Of a stretch of DNA of 30,206 nt, positions 23,252 through 30,206 are shown piece after piece (position 1 is the first letter of the stretch; each line of letters starts with the position of its first letter). The position numbers and the translations under genes were made by a program. Source of the stretch: an uncultured Chlorobiota bacterium (lineage in GTDB: Bacteria > Bacteroidota > Ignavibacteria > UBA10030 > UBA6906); the NCBI GenBank assembly GCA_900696645.1, contig CAADGV010000013.1, forward strand, positions 1 through 30,206, given 5' to 3'. The notes below the pieces were generated by a model. It was not told the origin of the DNA. It ran no database searches and saw nothing but the letters and a program-made list of their open reading frames with translations.

Positions 23252-23551
23252 CTATTCCATTGCCCTGTCTGGGTGTTGACGCGTGTCGAAGAACTTAATC
23301 AAGTGTAATTCATTTTTGACTACACGATAGAAAAGTTTCGTATGCTTTGAAATGAGATACGAACGAATGTTGTTCTGCAGCCTCTCTTCTTCCTTTCCCA
23401 TTTTCGGGCTCATGGACAAGTATCGAAGTACTGCATCAACACGTTCTTTAAACTCCACTGCGACACTATGCGACCACTCGTCGTGAAGATACTCGAGAAC
23501 TTGCAAGAAGCTCACCCGCGCTTTCGCAGTCCAGAAGATTTTGACAGCCAT
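23252..23551 (-). CDS. RelE/ParE-type toxin
   Basis: A 99-residue basic protein with the ParE/RelE layout: MAVKIFWTAKARVSFLQVLE (strand then helix), NIRSYLISKHTKLFYRVVK (the R...Y.I...Y..Y core) and LHLIKFFDTRQHPDRAM with the closing F-D-x-R-Q-x-P motif. ParE members poison gyrase and RelE members cleave mRNA; the sequence favours ParE by its DTRQxP tail but does not settle it. It overlaps the antitoxin gene by 40 bases and its stop lies three bases before the VWA gene start, so it is embedded in that operon. Confidence 0.85.
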   Translation of the reverse strand: MAVKIFWTAKARVSFLQVLEYLHDEWSHSVAVEFKERVDAVLRYLSMSPKMGKEEERLQNNIRSYLISKHTKLFYRVVKNELHLIKFFDTRQHPDRAME

Positions 23552-23778
23552 TCATTTGCTTCTTTCATCACTTGCTCATGCGGTATTAGATTGTTTGGGT
23601 TCTTGCTTTCTTCAATGGCCTCCTCCAACTCCTTTTGCTGTGCGTCAGTAAGGGTATCCCACAGATCTCCATGAGATTGCATCGTCGTCAGAACATCATG
23701 AAGCATCACAAGTTGATCCTCGGCCTCGATTTTGTCAACAAGCGAATGGATTTCTTTCTTCAATTCAAGAGTACTCAT
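23512..23778 (-). CDS. Antitoxin of the ParE-type module
   Basis: An 88-residue acidic, helical protein (STLELKKEIHSLVDKIEAED at the start; EEAIEESKNPNNLIPHEQVM, EANEWLSK at the end). The pattern E-L-K-x-x-I-x-x-L-I-D-x-I-x-D...L and an I-x-H-E-x-V-M-x-E-x-x-x-W-L tail is what I associate with small antitoxins paired with ParE proteins. AGAGG stands about 7-8 bases before the ATG. It precedes and overlaps the toxin, the usual order, and begins 29 bases after the ATPase gene stops. It should neutralise the toxin by wrapping it with its C-terminal segment, and may repress its own promoter. Confidence 0.75.
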   Translation of the reverse strand: MSTLELKKEIHSLVDKIEAEDQLVMLHDVLTTMQSHGDLWDTLTDAQQKELEEAIEESKNPNNLIPHEQVMKEANEWLSKSSGLRKRG

Positions 23779-23807
23779 ATTCCGACCTCTTTCAGAAAAG
23801 ATGATTG

Positions 23808-25319
23808 TTAGTCTTCTTCAAATCCTCTGCCCGGCCCCGAGAAAATGCTTCCTACCATATCTTTGTATAATGTGAGATGATCGACCTCATCTTTTGCAAT
23901 CTTCGAATTCTGATGCAGGCCGTCCAGCACAAATTCCATCATTGACGGAAGCTCGTACTTCTCGTCGATATCGGGCATGTGCTTTTTCGTCAACTCGCGC
24001 AGGCCTTTCACTTTGTCCAACTCTCGCAGGTATTTCTCCGCCGGCATGTCGTCGGAGATTTCAATTTTGTTGCCCGATTCAAACCAGAGGGTAATTTTCG
24101 CGTACTCTCCCTCCTCAACATATTGACGGCCTCCCTCGACGCTCTGCGGACGGGCCGGCCGTTTTCGCAACGGGTCGGGAAAGTATTTCTTGAATGTTTC
24201 CCGCACCGCTTTCCCCACCAGCGCCTTGCTGACTTTCACCGGGCCTTCCTGTTCACCTTCGAACACAAGCTCCACTTTACCCGTCATGCCGGGCAGCACA
24301 TGCGGCAGATCGCAGATGCGCGGTACAATTACCTTTTCGCCCATCATGATTGCACGGCGTTCGGCGTTGCTTACAAGGTTTTCCATTGCTGCAATCGTGA
24401 GCCGGGCACTGACGCCGGATTTCTGATCCACGAACTCACTCTTGCGTGCTTCGAAGGCGATCTGCTCGACAATCTCCCGGAAGAACTGCGGTATCCGAAC
24501 CTCGCGGCCGTCGCGTTGAATATGTGCTTCCTGCTCGGTGATGCTGATTGCTTCTTCAAGCGAGCGGGGATAGTGTGTGAGAATTTGTGAATCGATGCGA
24601 TCTTTCAACGGTGTGATGATGTTGCCGCGATTCGTGTAGTCTTCAGGATTTGCTGTGAAGAGAAGCATGATGTCCATCGGAATCCGGACATTGAAGCCGC
24701 GAATCTGGATGTCCTTCTCTTCGAGAATATTAAAGAGCCCAACCTGAATGCGCGGCTGCAAATCCGGCAGCTCGTTGATGGCAAAAATGCCGCGGTTGCA
24801 GCGGGGAATGATGCCGAAATGAATTGCCCCTTCATGCGAATAGTGCAACCGCTTCGCCGCCGCTTTGATCGGGTCAATGTCACCGATGAGATCGGCAATT
24901 GTCACGTCGGGTGTTGCGAGCTTTTCGCCGTACCGCTGGTCGCGGTGCAACCACTCAATGGGTGTTTCTTCGCCCATTTCGTTCACGAGATCGACGGCGT
25001 GTTTACTCACAGGACGAAACGGGTCATCGTTGATCTCGCTTCCTTTTACAACGGGTATGTATTCGTCAAGAAGGCCGGGTAACGAGCGGACAATTCTTGA
25101 TTTTGCCTGACCGCGCAAGCCGAGCAGAATCAGATCGTGCTTGGCGAGTATTGCATTGACAATCGCGGGAATCACCGTCTTCTCATACCCGATGATGCCC
25201 GGAAACAGCGGCTCCTTGTTGTTGAGTTTGCGAATCAGGTTGGCTCGCAGCTCATCCTTCACCGATTGGACTTTGTAACCGCTCTTGCGTAACTCGCCGA
25301 GCGTGGCGGGGCGACTCAT
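23808..25319 (-). CDS. AAA+ ATPase of Mg-chelatase subunit I / MoxR type
   Basis: A 503-residue ATPase. Walker A is LLGLRGQAKS (65-74), Walker B-like IFAINELPD (178-186), sensor 1 FTANPEDYTNRG (221-232), and LKDRID (238-243) carries the probable arginine finger. These match ChlI/BchI-like ATPases. Residues 395-503 form an acidic C-terminal extension. The ATG at 25319 has GAGAGGA nearby and gives the normal start; an alternative start ten codons earlier is less likely. It is the first gene of a minus-strand operon with the toxin-antitoxin pair and the VWA protein. ATPase plus VWA protein is the standard two-component chaperone or chelatase arrangement; no tetrapyrrole genes are present, so a MoxR-like remodelling role is more likely. 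Confidence 0.88.
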   Translation of the reverse strand: MSRPATLGELRKSGYKVQSVKDELRANLIRKLNNKEPLFPGIIGYEKTVIPAIVNAILAKHDLILLGLRGQAKSRIVRSLPGLLDEYIPVVKGSEINDDPFRPVSKHAVDLVNEMGEETPIEWLHRDQRYGEKLATPDVTIADLIGDIDPIKAAAKRLHYSHEGAIHFGIIPRCNRGIFAINELPDLQPRIQVGLFNILEEKDIQIRGFNVRIPMDIMLLFTANPEDYTNRGNIITPLKDRIDSQILTHYPRSLEEAISITEQEAHIQRDGREVRIPQFFREIVEQIAFEARKSEFVDQKSGVSARLTIAAMENLVSNAERRAIMMGEKVIVPRICDLPHVLPGMTGKVELVFEGEQEGPVKVSKALVGKAVRETFKKYFPDPLRKRPARPQSVEGGRQYVEEGEYAKITLWFESGNKIEISDDMPAEKYLRELDKVKGLRELTKKHMPDIDEKYELPSMMEFVLDGLHQNSKIAKDEVDHLTLYKDMVGSIFSGPGRGFEED

Positions 25320-25378
25320 ACAATTCCTCTCACAATATTCAGGCGACACATTTTCATTTCATTTACTGCGTCAATGTA

Positions 25379-25407
25379 GGCGGTTTGATTCTCAAAATCA
25401 AACCGCC
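25379..25407. repeat. Perfect 12-bp inverted repeat in a divergent promoter region
   Basis: GGCGGTTTGATT and AATCAAACCGCC pair perfectly around CTCAA. It lies 60 bases from the start of the ATPase operon and 45 bases from the start of the LPS operon, which read away from each other. With no T-run on either side it is more likely an operator or an extragenic palindrome than a terminator. Confidence 0.55.
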
Positions 25408-25451
25408 GGTCACAGCCCTGTTCATTGCAATTGCAAATCGATTTTGGTAGA

Positions 25452-26519
25452 ATGATACGCAGCATGACCGATGTACTCCATAAAACACTCGTCATTCGAT
25501 TAAGTTCCATCGGCGATATCGTGCTGTCATCGCTGCTCGTGCGTGTGCTGCGCAGCCGGTTTCCTGCTTGCCGGCTCGACTATTGTGTGAAGGAAGAATT
25601 CGCCGACCTCGTCCGTTTGAACCCGAACATCTCGAATGTCATCACATTCCCGAAACACGGCGGGTTCGGCGATGTGCGGAAACTCATGCGTACGATCAGA
25701 GAAAACGATTACGACCTCATTATCGACATCCACGATAGTTTAAGAAGCCGGTTTCTCCATCTCGGCGCAGCACGTGTCGTACGCATCAACAAAAGAAAGC
25801 TCGCACGGTTCCTGCTTGTCAAGTTCAAGTGGAATGTGTATGGTCGATTTGGCGGAAGCCCCGGCGTTGCGCTACGTTATCTCGAACCGCTCCGCCCGTT
25901 CGGAATTGAAGATGACGGAAAGGGACTTGAACTCTTCATCGCCGAAAACGACCGGCAAAGAACAGAACAACTCATTCGCGAAGCCGGATTCGGTCAGGAA
26001 CAGTTCATCGGCGTTTGCCCGTCTGCCAAACATCACAATAAGATGTGGCTGAAGGAACGGTTTGCAGAAACTGCGTCGGTATTGAGTATCGGGCGGCAGA
26101 GCCCTGTCGTTCTTTTCGGTTCCGGAGATGAGGCGGAACGTTGCAACGCCATCGCCAATCTCATCCGGGAACAAAATCCGCAAGCGGGAATCCTGAATCT
26201 TGCCGGAAGGATCTCGTTGAACGAAACGGCGGCGATGATGGATCGCTGCTCGATTGTCATCACGAACGACTCGGGGTTGATGCACATTGCGGCCGCTCGC
26301 AAGCGAAAAGTCGTTGCAATCTTCGGCCCGACGGTGAAGGAACTGGGCTTCTTCCCGTTCGGTACCCAGAACGAAGTTATCGAGAATACTGAATTGGAAT
26401 GCCGCCCCTGTACACACATCGGGCTGGCTGATTGTCCCAAAGGACATTTCAAATGCATGAATGATATTTCCGCAGCGCAGGTGATCGCATCCGCTAACAG
26501 ACTTCTGCAAACGCAATGA
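25452..26519 (+). CDS. Family 9 glycosyltransferase (heptosyltransferase-like)
   Basis: A 355-residue GT-B enzyme of the ADP-heptose:LPS heptosyltransferase family. It begins KTLVIRLSSIGDIVLSSLLV (the N-terminal donor-fold loop), has CPSAKHHNKMWLKERFAE in the middle, and the nucleotide-sugar-binding TNDSGLMHIAAA at 271-282 followed by VVAIFGPT. Cysteines in ECRPC...DCPKGHFKCM near the end are usual for WaaF-type proteins. It probably adds a heptose-like sugar to the LPS inner core. The ATG at 25452 is preferred; another at 25464 is possible and neither has a strong ribosome-binding site. It overlaps the Kdo transferase by ATGA. Confidence 0.85.
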   Translation: MIRSMTDVLHKTLVIRLSSIGDIVLSSLLVRVLRSRFPACRLDYCVKEEFADLVRLNPNISNVITFPKHGGFGDVRKLMRTIRENDYDLIIDIHDSLRSRFLHLGAARVVRINKRKLARFLLVKFKWNVYGRFGGSPGVALRYLEPLRPFGIEDDGKGLELFIAENDRQRTEQLIREAGFGQEQFIGVCPSAKHHNKMWLKERFAETASVLSIGRQSPVVLFGSGDEAERCNAIANLIREQNPQAGILNLAGRISLNETAAMMDRCSIVITNDSGLMHIAAARKRKVVAIFGPTVKELGFFPFGTQNEVIENTELECRPCTHIGLADCPKGHFKCMNDISAAQVIASANRLLQTQ

Positions 26520-27796
26520 AAACTGTCTGGCAAACTGCGTACAGCCTGCTTGCCCTCCCGCTGATGTGGTTTGTCGTCAGAATACTCGGCCTCTTCAACA
26601 GAAAGGTCAGACGGGGGATTCAGGGACGGCGTGATCTTTTCGCGATGCTTGAACGGCAAGTCGCGGAGAAGCTGGCACCCGGTAAGCGTGTGTGGTTTCA
26701 TGCATCGTCAATGGGCGAGTTTGAACAGGCGAAACCGATCATTGCGGAACTGAAACGTCGCCATCCCGACATCCGCGTCATCGCTACATTCTTCTCCCCG
26801 TCAGGATTCGAACATTCCCGGAAATATCCCCTCGCGGATGTGATCAGCTACATTCCGTTCGACACACGGAAAGGTGCCAAACGTTTTCTCGACCTGACAC
26901 GTCCTGATGTTGCCGTCATCATTCGTTACGACGTCTGGCCCAATCATATCTGGGAATTGCAGCGCTGCAAAGTTCCGGTTCTGATCGCCAACGCAACAAT
27001 GCGACAGAATACGCTACGCCGCTTTCCGCTTGTGCGGAAGTTCCACTACTTCGTCTATAATGCGATAGATAGCATTCTCACCGTATCGGAGCGGGACGCC
27101 GAAGCCTTCAAGGTGTTCTCTCTCACACATCCTGCCATTCAAGCAATCGGCGACACACGCTACGATCAGGTAAGCATCAGAAGTGCGGAAGCGAAGAAGC
27201 GACATGTGATTGCGGAGCCAGTGCTTCGCGGCAAGCGTGTACTCGTCGCAGGCAGCACGTGGCCGGAAGATGAGGAGGTGCTGCTAACCGGTTACTTGCG
27301 ACTGCGACAAACGATGAAGCATCTCCTGCTCGTTATTGTGCCTCACGAGCCGACCGTTGAACATTTGGAGGAACTCGAGGCGGAGCTTGCGGGAAAAGCA
27401 TCGTTCATCCGTTTTTCCGCATTGAATGACTACAATGGTGAGGATGTTATCATTGTTGACAGCATTGGCATTCTCCTCACACTCTACACCTATGCCGATG
27501 TTGCGTTCATCGGCGGAAGTTTCAAGCAGAACGTTCACAACGTGTTGGAAGCAGCGGTGTACGGAATACCTGTGGTGTACGGACCACGTCACGCAAACTC
27601 GCAGGAAGCAGTCACGCTGGCAAAATCAGGCGGAGGATTCGTGGTGCAGGATTCCGATTCCCTCTTCATGTCGTTGAAGGCGTTGTACGAGAATGAAGAG
27701 AAGAGAAAACATGCCGGAGCAATTGCGGCGGCGTTCGTAAATCAGAGAATCGGGGCAACAGAGAAGTTTTTGGCGCATTTGAGCAAGTATTTATAG
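26516..27796 (+). CDS. waaA: 3-deoxy-D-manno-octulosonic acid (Kdo) transferase
   Basis: A 426-residue family 30 enzyme that moves Kdo from CMP-Kdo to lipid A precursor at the cytoplasmic face of the inner membrane. One N-terminal hydrophobic anchor (YSLLALPLMWFVVRILGL) is followed by VWFHASSMGEFEQAKPII with catalytic Glu68, DVWPNHIWEL, VAGSTWPEDEE, and the donor site AFIGGSFKQNVHNVLEAAVY. Length and motif order are normal. The start overlaps the previous stop as ATGA, a sign of coupling with the heptosyltransferase. It shows that the organism makes a Kdo-containing outer membrane lipid. Confidence 0.93.
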   Translation: MKTVWQTAYSLLALPLMWFVVRILGLFNRKVRRGIQGRRDLFAMLERQVAEKLAPGKRVWFHASSMGEFEQAKPIIAELKRRHPDIRVIATFFSPSGFEHSRKYPLADVISYIPFDTRKGAKRFLDLTRPDVAVIIRYDVWPNHIWELQRCKVPVLIANATMRQNTLRRFPLVRKFHYFVYNAIDSILTVSERDAEAFKVFSLTHPAIQAIGDTRYDQVSIRSAEAKKRHVIAEPVLRGKRVLVAGSTWPEDEEVLLTGYLRLRQTMKHLLLVIVPHEPTVEHLEELEAELAGKASFIRFSALNDYNGEDVIIVDSIGILLTLYTYADVAFIGGSFKQNVHNVLEAAVYGIPVVYGPRHANSQEAVTLAKSGGGFVVQDSDSLFMSLKALYENEEKRKHAGAIAAAFVNQRIGATEKFLAHLSKYL

Positions 27797-27919
27797 GCGT
27801 AAGCGAACCTCATCATAGTGTTGACGGGATCCTGCGCTATGCCTGCCCGCCGGAACTTCTTTTGCGCAGGAGGGACTCTTTACAATTGTTTGGGGGGTAG
27901 ACGGCGCAATTCAACACCA

Positions 27920-28405
27920 CTACTTTTCTGCTGTGACATTTGGGGACAAACGACTCAGCAACTTTCGCTTGTTCTCAGAGTTCAATTTGTGGATTTGATA
28001 TTTGGTATCAGCACCGGCGCCAAGCCCGACTGCTCCTCCAAGCCCGCCACCAATCACTACTCCGAGAGCAATTGATGATGCGCGAGCCATGCCTGAGAAC
28101 ATTCCGTCACCTTGCGACATCTGATTCATCGCAACGCCCCCGACAACCGCACCAACCAAGAAGCCCAATCCGAATTTCGATTTGTTTCTTCGCAGCAAGT
28201 ACGCGATGGAATCTTGATGAAGTGCAAACTGCTGGTTCATGAATCTCATGTGGAGCGAATCTGCCTCGAATCGTTCGATTGTCACATTCACGAACGGTTG
28301 ACTTGAAGTCGAGTAGACTTCCCACAATTGAGGTTGAGCAAAAACGCGATGGCAACTGATAAAGGTCACGGCAACTACAAACAGGAAGATGGCTTTCGCA
28401 CTCAT
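27920..28405 (-). CDS. Hypothetical secreted protein with glycine-zipper segment
   Basis: A 161-residue protein. A signal peptide (MSAKAIFLFVVAVTFISC...FAQ) is followed by a beta-rich part (residues 25-75) and then two glycine-rich hydrophobic stretches, GLGFLVGAVVGGVAM and IALGVVIGGGLGGAVGLGAG, typical of glycine-zipper membrane segments. The tail is basic. A strong GGGAGGT lies at the right distance before the ATG. A cysteine at residue 18 could make it a lipoprotein, but the -3 to -1 residues (FIS) are only a partial lipobox, and QAxP after FAQ suggests ordinary signal cleavage. Function unknown; membrane-perturbing or surface-structure roles are possible. Confidence 0.7.
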   Translation of the reverse strand: MSAKAIFLFVVAVTFISCHRVFAQPQLWEVYSTSSQPFVNVTIERFEADSLHMRFMNQQFALHQDSIAYLLRRNKSKFGLGFLVGAVVGGVAMNQMSQGDGMFSGMARASSIALGVVIGGGLGGAVGLGAGADTKYQIHKLNSENKRKLLSRLSPNVTAEK

Positions 28406-28885
28406 TCTGACCTCCCTAAGTTTTGTCCTCTGTACTAATTGCGCCCTAACGATTGGCTGCTAAGCTGCGGCAACGACTGGCAAAGTTCTACACTGTCGGT
28501 ACTGCGCAGGAAACCCGCAACATATCACACAGCTGACTCTTTCCGTTCACTGATTGAATTCCATCGGTGTAACTGACTTGGGAGGGGTTTCATGAACCGC
28601 GAAAAGGCAAGTCGGATAGCGATGTGTTCATGAACAGTCTGCCGGTTGGGTAAACACGGCATCTCGTGAAACGAAGCTACCAAATCCCACCGCAAAAGTC
28701 AAATGCAGCGGGTCTCCGCCGGAATGCGGCGAACGGGCTCGGCAATTCGGATCAGAGTCGGCCTCCCCGCAAATCCTTGCAACTCTCCCCCCTTCTCGGT
28801 ATCATCTTACAGCAACACTCACCATCATTGGTACATAACTCCCCGGAAGCATTTGCCGCATGGCGGCTCGATTGATGGGTCTGCG
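28406..28885. other. Intergenic region between divergent genes
   Basis: About 480 bases separating the glycine-zipper gene from the metallopeptidase gene. It contains a very strong ribosome-binding sequence (GGGAGGGG, 28580-28587) followed by an ATG at 28592 and only 13 codons, ending at 28633. This could be a leader peptide or the start of a lost gene. No strong hairpin or other gene was found. Promoters for both flanking genes probably lie here. Confidence 0.4.
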
Positions 28886-30206
28886 ATGACTTTGATGTTC
28901 CGTTCTTTGCTCTTCCTCATGCTCGGCGTGACCGCCGTGGATGCATACGCGCAGTTTTTCTACTTCGGCCGCAACAAAGTCCAATACACGGACTTCGAGT
29001 GGCACGTGCTCAAAACCGAGCATTTCGACATCTACTACTATCCCGAGATGAAGGAACTTGCCGAGCGGGGCGCGTTCTTTGCCGAGGAGGCGTACAAGGA
29101 GCTTGAACCGCGCTTCAACCATTCGCTCAACCAGCGCGTTCCCCTCATTTTCTACAGCTCGCATCTCCACTTCCAGCAAACCAATACCACCGGCGGGTTC
29201 ATTCCCGAAGGGGTTGGCGGGTTTTTCGAGTTTCTGAAAGGGCGCGTCGTCATTCCCTCCGACGGCTCGACTGCGCAGTTCCGGCACGTTATCCGCCACG
29301 AGTTGGTGCATGTGTTCATGTACAGTAAAATCTCACGCGTCATGTCCGACCACCGGAAGGCGCAGGACCGCATGCCCCCCCTCTGGTTCACCGAAGGACT
29401 CGCCGAGTACTGGTCGACTCACTGGGACACGCAAGCGGATATGGTGATGCGCGACGCGACACTCAGCGGCATCGTTGTCGGGTTGAACGACATGGATCGC
29501 ATCTACGGCTCGTTCCTGATGTACAAAGAGGGACAGAACGCGTTGCAGTACATTGCTCAGAATTATGGAGAAGAGAAGATTCTTCTTCTGCTGGAGAATT
29601 TCTGGAAGGACAACTCCTTCAGCACCGTTCTGAAATTGACCATCGGTAAGAACTACAAAGAGTTTGACGAAGAATGGCTGTACGCTCTGAAGAAACAGTA
29701 CTACCCGCTCTACGCGGTGGAAGATTCTCCCAGCAAAATTGCCACGCCGATTGTCGTGGACGGGTTCAACTCGAAGCCCGTCGTGTTCGAGCACGACACC
29801 GCGCGAGAAGTCTATTTCATCGGCAACAAAACCGGTTACTCGGGCATCTACCGGAAATCTCTTGAGCCACCGGCCAGCTCCGACGTGAGGGAACGGTATT
29901 CGGAACGGGCGTGGGCGCAGGAGCCGGCCGAAAATGTTGTTCAAGGCGAAAAAACGGACGAGTTCGAGGCGTTTCATTTGCTTCGCGGAAAGATTGATGT
30001 TTCGAAAGACGGCATACTTGCCTTCGTCACGAAAAGCGGCGAGAATGATGCGATACATCTTTTTGACGTGAAAGAACGCGATCTGATCGAAACCTTCCGG
30101 TTCAAGTCGCTTGTCAGCATTGGTTCCACGTCGTGGTCACCCGACGGCAAGCAGATAGTCTTCTCGTCGATCGATAAGTCGGGCAATAACAATCTCTATG
30201 TCATCC
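28886..30206 (+). CDS. Exported zinc metallopeptidase-like protein with TolB-type propeller, partial
   Basis: The gene is open to the window edge (440 codons seen, no stop). The ATG at 28886 gives a signal peptide (MTLMFRSLLFLMLGVTAVDA, then YAQ). Residues 32-300 form a gluzincin-like domain: HELVH at 138-142 (HExxH) and WFTEGLAEYW at 167-176 supplying the third zinc ligand, as in the peptidase MA family. After residue 305 the sequence turns to beta-propeller repeats (PVVFEHDTAREVYFIGNKTG, STSWSPDGKQIVFSSIDKSG) of the TolB/WD40-like type. Proteins with this order are common in Bacteroidota and Ignavibacteria; their substrates are unknown. No clear ribosome-binding site is seen. The stop and remaining propeller blades lie beyond the edge. 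Confidence 0.8.
   Translation, partial: MTLMFRSLLFLMLGVTAVDAYAQFFYFGRNKVQYTDFEWHVLKTEHFDIYYYPEMKELAERGAFFAEEAYKELEPRFNHSLNQRVPLIFYSSHLHFQQTNTTGGFIPEGVGGFFEFLKGRVVIPSDGSTAQFRHVIRHELVHVFMYSKISRVMSDHRKAQDRMPPLWFTEGLAEYWSTHWDTQADMVMRDATLSGIVVGLNDMDRIYGSFLMYKEGQNALQYIAQNYGEEKILLLLENFWKDNSFSTVLKLTIGKNYKEFDEEWLYALKKQYYPLYAVEDSPSKIATPIVVDGFNSKPVVFEHDTAREVYFIGNKTGYSGIYRKSLEPPASSDVRERYSERAWAQEPAENVVQGEKTDEFEAFHLLRGKIDVSKDGILAFVTKSGENDAIHLFDVKERDLIETFRFKSLVSIGSTSWSPDGKQIVFSSIDKSGNNNLYVI

Noticed and set aside
28592-28633. Thirteen-codon frame with a very strong ribosome-binding site
   Set aside because: It is too short to support as a gene; it has no amino-acid bias or attenuator hairpin that would mark a leader peptide. 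It is mentioned only within the intergenic entry.

Overview
The window suggests a Gram-negative bacterium of the Bacteroidota/Chlorobiota branch, most like an Ignavibacteria-type lineage. The grounds are a type IX secretion C-terminal sorting domain with the NYPNPFNPST signature on the arginine-deiminase-like protein, a second degraded sorting domain, a Kdo transferase (so LPS is made), and TolB-like secreted proteins. The placement is inference; no rRNA or other phylogenetic marker is present.

Region 1 (1-3.3 kb) is a decaying accessory stretch. The end of an IS3-family element has cut a DUF4386 membrane-protein gene. It is followed by an intact DinB-like gene, an M1-peptidase-like C-terminal remnant, a second frameshifted DUF4386 gene, and a Crp/Fnr regulator carrying four separate single-base insertions. 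Region 2 (3.3-8.8 kb) holds a large FAD/NAD(P)-NapH-type polyferredoxin fusion, then a tight operon: GT2 glycosyltransferase, GT-C membrane protein, and an in-frame fusion of a DUF2064 glycosyltransferase with the peroxidase-like protein associated with arsenosugar biosynthesis. That operon ends in a chopped-off second GT2 gene, right where the next island begins. Region 3 (9.4-15.1 kb) is a type I restriction-modification island: hsdR, a four-helix-bundle 'suffix domain' protein, and a single-chain HsdM-HsdS fusion.

Region 4 (15.1-17.8 kb) is the most unusual part. It has several unrelated REP/MITE-like hairpins, a truncated gene of unknown function, and a GIY-YIG nuclease gene sandwiched between a defective tRNA-Val copy and the intact tRNA-Val(TAC). 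The nuclease stop codon lies inside the D-loop of the intact tRNA. A third tRNA-Val fragment follows, beyond a long hairpin. A secreted protein and a type IX sorting-domain remnant complete the region.

Region 5 (18-25.3 kb, minus strand) has a P-loop NTPase coupled to a lipoprotein 5'-nucleotidase, a secreted arginine/agmatine-deiminase-like enzyme with a sorting domain, and a MoxR/ChlI-type AAA+ ATPase plus VWA-domain pair with a ParE-type toxin-antitoxin module spliced between them. Region 6 (25.4-30.2 kb) is envelope related: heptosyltransferase-like GT9 and Kdo transferase overlapping by ATGA, a glycine-zipper secreted protein, and the start of a zinc metallopeptidase/TolB-propeller protein that runs off the window.
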